Shown: positions 6,469 to 11,606 of the stretch, in pieces
Numbering within the stretch: the first letter of the stretch is position 1
Layout of the letters: every line of letters begins with the position of its first letter
Source of the DNA: Lachnospiraceae bacterium
GTDB taxonomy: Bacteria; Bacillota; Clostridia; Lachnospirales; Lachnospiraceae
Direction of reading: 5' to 3'
Assembly (NCBI GenBank): GCA_004552595.1
Contig: SFNX01000056.1
Coordinates: 1-11,606, forward strand
Length of the DNA stretch: 11,606 nt
Program-made: the position numbers and the translations under genes
Notes under the pieces: model-generated
The model's database searches: none
Seen by the model: the letters and a program-made list of their open reading frames with translations, nothing else
Told to the model about the DNA's origin: nothing

Positions 6469-6767
6469 TGACATTACTGCTTACATTAATTGCAGCCGTC
6501 GTTTCAACTCTTATATGGTATTTAAGCAAGAGAGCCCGCGCACTTAAAATAGTAACGCTTCTATACTTATACTGGGGAGCATCTCTTATGTGGCTTGTAG
6601 ATGCGGTTTTTGAATATATAGAGTTAAGAGCTGCTTACTTTACACCATCAATGGAAGATATGATTAACGATTCATTCCTTGGATTATCGGTTGTTGTACT
6701 CGGGCTTATTATCTGGGTCATTGAGATTTTAATTAAGGATCCTGAGAACGTAATTAACAGAAAATAA
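6468..6767 (+). CDS. Uncharacterised three-helix membrane protein, second of the pair
   Basis: A 99-aa protein with hydrophobic segments at about residues 2-19, 28-46 and 69-89. Between the last two is a polar part, EYIELRAAYFTPSMEDMIND (49-68), expected to face one side of the membrane. An aromatic and acidic mid-membrane stretch, YLYWGASLMWLVDAVFE (33-49), is notable. It starts on the last base of the previous gene's stop (TAATG) with AAGGAGGAGAAGG at 6451-6463 as ribosome site. The pair ends at the bidirectional terminator, making it a self-contained two-gene unit. I recognise no domain; transport, a sensor or a membrane enzyme subunit are all open. Confidence 0.78.
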   Translation: MTLLLTLIAAVVSTLIWYLSKRARALKIVTLLYLYWGASLMWLVDAVFEYIELRAAYFTPSMEDMINDSFLGLSVVVLGLIIWVIEILIKDPENVINRK

Positions 6768-6770
6768 ATA

Positions 6771-6806
6771 AACATCCGCTCTGAATTAACAGGGCGGATG
6801 TTTTAT
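6771..6806. terminator. Bidirectional rho-independent terminator
   Basis: AACATCCGCTCTG (6771-6783) pairs with CAGGGCGGATGTT (6790-6802): 13 bp with one G-U wobble and a 6-nt AATTAA loop. It is followed on the plus strand by TTTTATTAT. On the minus strand the stem is followed by TTTATTTATTTT. The hairpin therefore ends both the membrane protein pair and the converging nucleotidyltransferase gene, whose TAA is at 6806-6808. Confidence 0.92.
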
Positions 6807-7714
6807 TATGAGAAAAGCTTCTCTTTGTAAACGCCTTTTTTGATAAGTTCTTTAAAGCTTTCTACGACAAGTTCTTTATCTTCCTTATATGTAACTCCGA
6901 ACCATTTATCGGGAGTTGCTAAAACCTTAACACTTACAATTCCTTTATGTAAAAGTTCGTCAATATATATTGGAAGAAGGTATTCGGCAGTTAATATATC
7001 ATCCTTGTGCTTCTCAAAAAATTCAACAAAGCCTATTTCGAGAAGTTCAATAAACTTAGGAGTAAGTCCCCACATATTCATTGATACAAGTGACTCAACA
7101 TCAATTGACTTTCCGTTAGCCATAGCTCCGTTATCAGTCTTAACTATATCCTTAGTCTCTAAGACATCGGTTAAGAACTGATTTGCATTCATTTTGCAGA
7201 TACCTCTCGTGACGCCGCCGTTGTCAGAGAGTGTGTTTTTTAATATAAAGCCTGCCATGCAAAGCTCTGAATCAGCATGCGATGATATGAGATAATCATG
7301 TATTGAAACAAATGCTGCCTTGCCGTAGTAATCATCTGCATTTATTACTACAAAAGGCTCGTTAACTATTCCTTTAACTGATAATACCGCCTGGCCTGTG
7401 CCCCAAGGTTTAGTCCTGTCAGCAACTGCACTAATTCCGTCAGGTAAATCATCCTTTTCCTGGTATGCGTACTGAACGGTTACGTTCTTATCGGCACAGA
7501 TTTTCTCGATACGGTTGCCGATTGCTTCATAAAATGCGTCTTTTATGTCATGTCTTATAATAAATACGACTTTATTAAATCCGGCCTCAATCGCATCGTG
7601 AATTGAATAATCCATAATGATTTCGCCATTCGGTCCAACCGGCTCAAGCTGCTTGATTCCACCGCCGAATCTTGATCCGATTCCGGCAGCCATTATCACA
7701 AGTGCTGTGTTCAT
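6806..7714 (-). CDS. Sugar-phosphate nucleotidyltransferase (NTP_transferase family)
   Basis: A 302-aa cytoplasmic enzyme expected to join a nucleoside triphosphate and a sugar (or similar) phosphate, releasing pyrophosphate. The nucleotide-binding signature is AAGIGSRFGGGIKQLEPVG (9-27), a variant of GxGTR...K. Other conserved parts are KPWGTGQAV (102-110) for base and sugar contacts, NADDYYGKAAF (125-135) with the metal-binding Asp pair, and SMNMWG (211-216). The start at 7714 is preferred over the longer in-frame 7750 because CGGAG lies about 8 bp before it on the minus strand and the shorter form begins directly with the first beta strand. It is not a classical GalU or RmlA, and the substrate is undecided. 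It lies downstream of an SGNH lipoprotein, which may hint at cell-surface polymer metabolism. Confidence 0.88.
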   Translation of the reverse strand: MNTALVIMAAGIGSRFGGGIKQLEPVGPNGEIIMDYSIHDAIEAGFNKVVFIIRHDIKDAFYEAIGNRIEKICADKNVTVQYAYQEKDDLPDGISAVADRTKPWGTGQAVLSVKGIVNEPFVVINADDYYGKAAFVSIHDYLISSHADSELCMAGFILKNTLSDNGGVTRGICKMNANQFLTDVLETKDIVKTDNGAMANGKSIDVESLVSMNMWGLTPKFIELLEIGFVEFFEKHKDDILTAEYLLPIYIDELLHKGIVSVKVLATPDKWFGVTYKEDKELVVESFKELIKKGVYKEKLFS

Positions 7715-7767
7715 ATAAATCTCCGTTCCGCCATCTTTGGCTATAGTCAAAAACAGTAGTAGGCTAA

Positions 7768-7797
7768 ATTATATCATGAATCAGTAAAGATAGCCAA
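7768..7797 (-). promoter_or_regulatory. Extended -10 promoter for the nucleotidyltransferase gene
   Basis: On the minus strand TTGGCT (7797-7792, 4/6) is followed after 18 bp by a perfect TATAAT (7773-7768) with the extended TGA directly before it. The -35 falls in the 3' end of the lipoprotein gene. Transcription would start near 7761, leaving a leader of about 47 nt, so this gene can be expressed apart from the lipoprotein upstream. Confidence 0.6.
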
Positions 7798-8803
7798 GTT
7801 CTACGAGTTTTTTGTAAATCTGCTCACCTGCCAGCCTGTAAAAATCAGCGTTTCCGTGGTTTTCCTCTTCATCTGTTGAGTACCTTATCGAAACAGGAAC
7901 ATCACCTGCCGCGATAGCCTGATTATCAAGCTTAGTAGGAGTAATATTAAGCTCTGAAAGTGCTTCATTCACCATGTATGAACGAAGGTCAAGGTAATGC
8001 TCTCCAAAGTGATTTTTAAGGTTTTCGTTGACCTTGTCTACAAGCGGAATACGTCCGTGTCTTGAAGTAAGAGACACTACAACATAAGTGTCATTACCCT
8101 GGTATTCAATCATCTCATCAATCTGCTCAATAAGTGCAGGAATCTGGTCTTCAGTTTCAATGCCATTATTTGAACCTGCCCAGATAACTAAAATATCATC
8201 GTCTCTTTTATCAAGCATCGCATGAGTGAAAAGCTGCGTTCCTGCCGGTACTTTTACTTCCTCTCCCGGGGTAAGTCTTGTGAAGCAGCGCTCATCATCA
8301 ACCATTGTGTAGGTACCTTCAATGCCGTTAAGCATTACGTTATTTATTCCTGCGTCCGCAAAAACAAGGAGCATTTCATATCCATATTTCCCGCTGCATT
8401 GCGCCCTGACAGGAGTAGTATCTGCAGGAATAACTATATCTTCAACGAGGTACTGCGGATTGCCGCCCTGCCTTGCGGCGATACAGCTTGCAGATTCACC
8501 GTATCCACCGTAATTTAATACTTCTGCGCCGCTAAGCTTAGCAATCGTATCAGGCATTGTTGTTCCCTCACCGCCTGTTCCTACAGTAAGTGAATCACCA
8601 AAGCAGACAACTCGTTTACCTGAATTATCTTTTACTTCGATTCCTTCATTATCAGCACCATCTGATAAATTTGTATTCTGTTCTGTTATTACTGCTTCGG
8701 GCTTAGCCTGCTTTGTGGTTTCTTCTTTTTTTCCACAGCCCGAAATAAAAGCGAGCATGAGTAAAGTCAGGCATAACAGGCATAAAAGAAAACGTTTTTT
8801 CAT
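7781..8803 (-). CDS. Secreted SGNH/GDSL-type hydrolase, lipoprotein
   Basis: A 340-aa exported lipoprotein, probably an esterase or carbohydrate deacetylase acting at the cell surface. The signal peptide is MKKRFLLCLL... with lipobox ISGC, making C23 the lipid-bearing residue. A polar linker (24-63) follows. Block I is VVCFGDSLTVGTGGEG (65-80) with nucleophile S71; block II is LNYGGYGES (96-104); block III is WAGSNNG (208-214) with N212; and the C-terminal block has H316 in ENHGNADFY. The usual DxxH is altered: the residue three before H316 is Glu, and Asp311 is five before. About 90 residues rich in beta-type sequence (120-205, including NNVMLNGIEGTY) separate blocks II and III, more than in simple SGNH enzymes. 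GGAGG lies about 5 bp before the start. Confidence 0.87.
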   Translation of the reverse strand: MKKRFLLCLLCLTLLMLAFISGCGKKEETTKQAKPEAVITEQNTNLSDGADNEGIEVKDNSGKRVVCFGDSLTVGTGGEGTTMPDTIAKLSGAEVLNYGGYGESASCIAARQGGNPQYLVEDIVIPADTTPVRAQCSGKYGYEMLLVFADAGINNVMLNGIEGTYTMVDDERCFTRLTPGEEVKVPAGTQLFTHAMLDKRDDDILVIWAGSNNGIETEDQIPALIEQIDEMIEYQGNDTYVVVSLTSRHGRIPLVDKVNENLKNHFGEHYLDLRSYMVNEALSELNITPTKLDNQAIAAGDVPVSIRYSTDEEENHGNADFYRLAGEQIYKKLVELGYLY

Positions 8804-8825
8804 GTAATCCTCCCTAAAATAAGAT

Positions 8826-8856
8826 ATTTTCGCTTATTACGTAAAATAATTGTCAA
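8826..8856 (-). promoter_or_regulatory. Candidate promoter for the SGNH lipoprotein
   Basis: On the minus strand a perfect -35 TTGACA (8856-8851) is followed by GAAAAT (8831-8826, 4/6) at a long 19-bp spacing. The -35 is convincing and the -10 is weak, which would fit a promoter needing an activator. The Crp/Fnr-like palindrome is immediately upstream of it. Confidence 0.4.
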
Positions 8857-8876
8857 ATTGTGATATAATTCACAAT
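8857..8876. promoter_or_regulatory. Crp/Fnr-type palindromic operator enclosing a -10 box
   Basis: ATTGTGA (8857-8863), the 6-bp spacer TATAAT, then TCACAAT (8870-8876) form a perfect 7-bp-arm palindrome. It contains TGTGA-N6-TCACA, the recognition pattern of Crp/Fnr family regulators such as E. coli CRP and B. subtilis Fnr. The spacer is exactly the -10 box of the plus-strand promoter, so binding should repress the HD-GYP/lar genes. The same site is just upstream of the minus-strand -35, where it could activate the lipoprotein gene. Binding is inferred; no Crp/Fnr gene is in the window. Confidence 0.7.
8861..8869 (+). promoter_or_regulatory. Extended -10 promoter for the HD-GYP gene
   Basis: TGATATAAT at 8861-8869 is a perfect extended -10 box. 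No good -35 is found at 16-18 bp upstream (GTAAAA at 8841-8846), so recognition would rest on the TG extension. A start near 8876 gives a leader of about 66 nt before ATG 8942. Confidence 0.6.
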
Positions 8877-8941
8877 GCGATGGTGCAAAGTGATTGCCAT
8901 ACTAGTTTATCACAAGTTCGTAATTTGGAGAAATTGGGGTT

Positions 8942-10348
8942 ATGAAAAACAAGCTGACAATAATATTATTGATTATTTCGATTATTTTGTTTGGCGTTTC
9001 GTTTGGCGGGGCAGGCTATTTCGAGGCGATGGTGAACGAATCGGATGGGCTTGAGAGCCGGTACAGATATTCAGAGGACAGCAAAGATGATTGTCTTGAC
9101 GTCTCCGTGGTAATGAAGGAATCATGGGTTAAAAAGATTCCGGATACATATGTACTTGATCCTGAATTTGAAGATTCGAAGTTTGACAAGGTAAATGATA
9201 ATGGCGAAGGAACCTGTGTAGGAAGAACTATCGAGATAACGCTTAACAATGTCTCCGAATACAGAATTAACAAATGGGACATCGAGTACACTGCACCTTG
9301 TGACATGTATATTGATAAGGCGTGGAACGGTACTCTTGAAATCCACCAGTATGGCGGCAAGAATACAGACACAATCGAGATCAAAAACCTTCCTGATATT
9401 GAGACAAATCTTAATTACATTGAATTTGAGGAGCTTTATTTAGTTCCGATTAAGAAGGGCGATAAGATAATTTATCATCCTGCCGATTTTGAATATCCGC
9501 TTATCGAGAAGATTTCCGATAACTACGAAAACAGCATGAGAGTTATCGGAATAATTATATATACAGAGGATGACAGCTTCAAGTTTGATAAAATGGACGT
9601 ACGATATAACGTCGTTAAGAGCCTTGATGAGTATCCGCTTTACAACGTGCTTTCATTCGGAATCGTATTATTTGGCGTGATGTCTCTTGCTTTTGCAATA
9701 ATTCTTATCGTGTCAGTGCGCTATGACAGAATTCATAAGCATGACATGGAAATTATCTCGCAGGCAATCGGCACGTTTTCTAAGTTCATCGATTCAAAGG
9801 ACAAATACACGAACAACCATTCATACAGGGTTGCCGGATATTCAAAGCTTGTAGCAAAGAAAATGGGTTTATCGGAGAGCGAGTGCGAGGAGATTTATTA
9901 CATCGGACTTTTGCATGACACCGGTAAGATTGCAATCGATTCAAAGATTTTAAATAAGCCCGGAAGGCTCACAAGTCAGGAATACGAGATAATCAAGTCG
10001 CACACGACAAAGGGCGCAGACATTCTTAAGGACTTTACCGCAATTAAAGATATTACGGTCGGCGCACTATACCATCATGAACGTTACGACGGAAAGGGCT
10101 ATCCTTCGGGTAAAGCAGGCACTGAGATTCCGCTTGTTGCACGTATTATCTGCGTTTGTGATGCGTATGATGCGATGTCTTCTAACAGATGCTACAGGGC
10201 GCAGCTTGATAAGGAAGTGATAATCGAGCAGCTTGAGATTAATAAGGGCAAGCAGTTTGACCCTGAAGTTGTTGATGTGATGCTTGATTGCATCAGAAAC
10301 GGAGAGACCGACTCAATCAGGCGTTCATGCATTGAGAGTGACCAGTAA
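8942..10348 (+). CDS. Membrane-bound HD-GYP cyclic-di-GMP phosphodiesterase with a CBM2-like outer domain
   Basis: A 468-aa signalling protein predicted to degrade cyclic di-GMP in the cytoplasm in response to an outside signal. TM1 is about residues 5-24 and TM2 about 233-258. Between them lie some 205 extracytoplasmic residues in which ITLNNVSEYRINKWDIEY (99-116) and AWNGTLEIHQYGG (127-139) recall the Trp-containing strands of family 2 cellulose-binding modules. The HD-GYP domain (about 277-450) is complete: H293, the HD pair H325-D326 in LLHDTGK, H354, HHERYDGKGYP (378-388), and D407 in VCDAYDAMSSNRCYR. All metal ligands expected for an active enzyme appear present. Start context is GGAG at 8927-8930. 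It is first in a plus-strand run with larB and larC. Confidence 0.92.
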   Translation: MKNKLTIILLIISIILFGVSFGGAGYFEAMVNESDGLESRYRYSEDSKDDCLDVSVVMKESWVKKIPDTYVLDPEFEDSKFDKVNDNGEGTCVGRTIEITLNNVSEYRINKWDIEYTAPCDMYIDKAWNGTLEIHQYGGKNTDTIEIKNLPDIETNLNYIEFEELYLVPIKKGDKIIYHPADFEYPLIEKISDNYENSMRVIGIIIYTEDDSFKFDKMDVRYNVVKSLDEYPLYNVLSFGIVLFGVMSLAFAIILIVSVRYDRIHKHDMEIISQAIGTFSKFIDSKDKYTNNHSYRVAGYSKLVAKKMGLSESECEEIYYIGLLHDTGKIAIDSKILNKPGRLTSQEYEIIKSHTTKGADILKDFTAIKDITVGALYHHERYDGKGYPSGKAGTEIPLVARIICVCDAYDAMSSNRCYRAQLDKEVIIEQLEINKGKQFDPEVVDVMLDCIRNGETDSIRRSCIESDQ

Positions 10349-10359
10349 ATACAAAGATT

Positions 10360-11043
10360 ATGGGTGTTGATGAATTTGCGACAATTGATTTTGACAGAAA
10401 AAAAAGATGCGGCGCTTCAGAAGTGATTTACGGTGCCGGCAAAACAGCCGCGCAAATTATACAAATCGCAATGGAGCTTGTTAATGGTGGTGAGCAAATC
10501 GTTCTTATCACAAGAATAAACGTTGAAAAGGCAGCCCTCTTAATTACCGAGTGTGAAAGAAAAAGCTTAGTCTTTTATTACGAAGAAATTTCTGAGACAT
10601 TTGTAATCGGTCAGTATCCTGAGGCTGACGGAATCGGCAAAGTTGCCGTTGTTACAGCCGGGACATCCGATATGAAGGTTGCTAAGGAAGCAGTAGTTAC
10701 GCTTAAGGCTTTTGGTAATGATGTTATAGAAATTTACGATGTCGGAGTTGCGGGTATTCATAGATTAATGGATCGGATTGATGAAATAAGGCAGGCTACT
10801 GTTGTTATTGCAATTGCCGGCATGGAAGGGGCACTTGCGAGCGTTATCGGAGGACTTGTAAAAGCACCTGTAATCGCTGTTCCCACAAGCATTGGATATG
10901 GAGCTAATTTTGAAGGACTCTCAGCACTTCTTTCAATGATTAATTCGTGTTCAAGCGGTGTCAGTGTAGTGAATATCGATAATGGATTTGGCGCAGGTTA
11001 TCAGGCTTCGCTCATAAATCACATTAACGTTAAAGAGGAATAA
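10360..11043 (+). CDS. larB: LarB, pyridinium-3,5-biscarboxylate mononucleotide synthase (nickel-pincer cofactor)
   Basis: LarB carboxylates the pyridine ring of nicotinic acid adenine dinucleotide and cleaves it, the first step to the nickel-pincer nucleotide cofactor of lactate racemase (LarA) and its relatives. Visible signatures: EVIYGAGKTAAQI (21-33), VVTAGTSD (97-104), YDVGVAGIHRL (126-136), IAGMEGALASV (152-162) with E156 as expected catalytic Glu, VPTSIGYG (174-181), and NSCSSG (195-200) with C197 matching the Cys that bonds the substrate in the L. plantarum enzyme. The C-terminal AIR-carboxylase-like (PurE-like) domain is complete. At 227 aa it lacks roughly 25-30 N-terminal residues normal for LarB; an in-frame TGA at 10339-10341 prevents a longer ATG start. 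No clear ribosome site precedes it, 11 bp after the HD-GYP stop. Confidence 0.93.
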   Translation: MGVDEFATIDFDRKKRCGASEVIYGAGKTAAQIIQIAMELVNGGEQIVLITRINVEKAALLITECERKSLVFYYEEISETFVIGQYPEADGIGKVAVVTAGTSDMKVAKEAVVTLKAFGNDVIEIYDVGVAGIHRLMDRIDEIRQATVVIAIAGMEGALASVIGGLVKAPVIAVPTSIGYGANFEGLSALLSMINSCSSGVSVVNIDNGFGAGYQASLINHINVKEE

Positions 11044-11046
11044 TAT

Positions 11047-11433
11047 ATGAGGATATTATATTTGGACTGCGGCATGGGCGCCGCAGGAGATATGCTTGCA
11101 GGAGCTCTTGTGTCTCTTTTATCAAAGGAGGAACAGGAGTCTTTTATTAAGATGATAAATAATATAGGAGTCGATGGCGTTAAGGTGTCGCTTTCAGATG
11201 ATGCAAAGTGTGGAATTGTAGGTAAGCATTTCAAAGTTGAGATTGATGGTGTTGAGGAACACTCACATGATGTGCACGAGCATGAGCACCATCATGACAT
11301 GAACATGGTGACGGACACAATGACAACGACAACCACGGACATCACCACCACGGAATCGGTCCGTTTCCTGAGGAGCTTGAAGCAGTTACAGAAAAGTTTA
11401 ATAATATTCTTGCAGACGACGTTGCGATTGTAG
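11047..11433 (+). CDS. larC: LarC N-terminal part, nickel insertion protein (frame breaks in the His-rich linker)
   Basis: LarC loads nickel into the pincer nucleotide in a CTP-dependent reaction. The first 84 or so codons are normal: MRILYLDCGMGAAGDMLAGA (1-20) is the family N-terminus, followed at 72-84 by a histidine-rich stretch (HSHDVHEHEHHHD) expected to bind nickel. After position 11298 this frame becomes threonine-rich nonsense (MNMVTDTMTTTTTD...) and stops at TAG 11431-11433. The true continuation is in the -1 frame. The gene starts 3 bp after larB with AGAGGA at 11034-11039 as ribosome site. Either a one-base deletion near 11296-11300 (mutation or sequence error) or a ribosomal frameshift is needed; L. 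plantarum LarC is known to be made by programmed frameshifting, but no slippery heptamer is seen here. Confidence 0.85.
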   Translation: MRILYLDCGMGAAGDMLAGALVSLLSKEEQESFIKMINNIGVDGVKVSLSDDAKCGIVGKHFKVEIDGVEEHSHDVHEHEHHHDMNMVTDTMTTTTTDITTTESVRFLRSLKQLQKSLIIFLQTTLRL

Positions 11434-11606
11434 GACAAAGCGACATAAAAGGGGTGTATGAGCTATTAGCTGAAGCCGAGGCTAAGGTGCACGGGAAGGA
11501 CGTTTCAGAAATTCATTTCCACGAGGTTGGAATGAAGGATGCGCTGATTGATATAGCATCGGTTGTATATCTTATGAATAAGCTTAAGGTTGATAAGGTT
11601 GTTGTA
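11298..11606 (+). CDS. larC: LarC continuation in the -1 frame, 3' partial
   Basis: This frame is open from after a TGA at 11295-11297 to the end of the window and has no start of its own. It continues the histidine-rich linker (HEHGDGHNDNDNHGHHHH, then GIGPFPEELE) and then gives clear LarC sequence: YELLAEAEAKVHGKDVSEIH and FHEVGMKDALIDIASVVYL, including the conserved HFHEVG metal or substrate motif. The join to the upstream frame is smooth if one extra base is supplied at about 11298: ...HHHD followed by HEHGDGH. The remaining two thirds of LarC lie beyond the window, where larE and a larA-like racemase gene might follow. Confidence 0.85.

Noticed and set aside
8877..8941. Cyclic-di-GMP riboswitch in the HD-GYP leader
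   Set aside because: The leader is only about 66 nt and lacks GEMM-type conserved sequence; only a weak bulged ATGG/CCAT hairpin is seen.
9016..9443. Overlapping ORFs on both strands inside the HD-GYP sensor region
   Set aside because: They are frame shadows without ribosome sites, while the sensor region is continuous with a clear HD-GYP domain.
11298..11433. Canonical -1 programmed frameshift site in larC
   Set aside because: I looked through the overlap in the zero frame and found no X_XXY_YYZ heptamer; a simple base loss fits better, though recoding is not excluded.

Overview
The window reads as chromosomal DNA of a low-GC anaerobic Firmicute, most probably a Lachnospiraceae-type clostridium. 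The reasons are AT-rich coding DNA, strong AGGAGG ribosome binding sites, sigma-A type promoters, and a gene set typical of that group (lar nickel-pincer genes, HD-GYP signalling protein, SGNH lipoprotein, FGGY kinase with class II aldolase). The genus assignment is inference. I see no rRNA, tRNA, CRISPR array or insertion sequence.

Region 1 (1-4413, plus strand): the C-terminal end of an AlkZ-related protein; a short membrane-like ORF that may be a frameshifted remnant; a membrane-anchored DNA/RNA non-specific endonuclease; then a tight run of ZIP metal transporter, class II aldolase and FGGY sugar kinase. The last three look like one operon: ketose phosphorylation and aldol cleavage, with a metal importer placed directly before a metal-dependent aldolase.

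Region 2 (4414-6806, plus strand): an orphan C-terminal piece of a UvrA-family ATPase; a GNAT acetyltransferase; then a small Xre regulator with a 4-TM partner. The regulator's near-consensus promoter is bracketed by two mirror-image copies of a 16-bp palindromic operator. Next comes a two-gene pair of small uncharacterised membrane proteins with its own candidate promoter, closed by a bidirectional terminator shared with the converging minus-strand genes.

Region 3 (6806-8803, minus strand): an SGNH/GDSL lipoprotein followed by a sugar-phosphate nucleotidyltransferase that has its own extended -10 promoter.

Region 4 (8804-11606, plus strand): a divergent control region in which a perfect TGTGA-N6-TCACA (Crp/Fnr-type) palindrome encloses the plus-strand -10 box. 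It is followed by a membrane HD-GYP protein whose outside domain resembles a family 2 carbohydrate-binding module, then larB and larC of nickel-pincer-nucleotide cofactor synthesis. LarB starts later than usual. larC changes frame by -1 inside its histidine-rich linker and runs off the window end.

The strongest items for follow-up are the double-operator Xre switch, the Crp/Fnr-like site on the -10 box, the CBM-like HD-GYP sensor beside lar genes, the larC frameshift, the orphan UvrA tail and the uncharacterised membrane pair.
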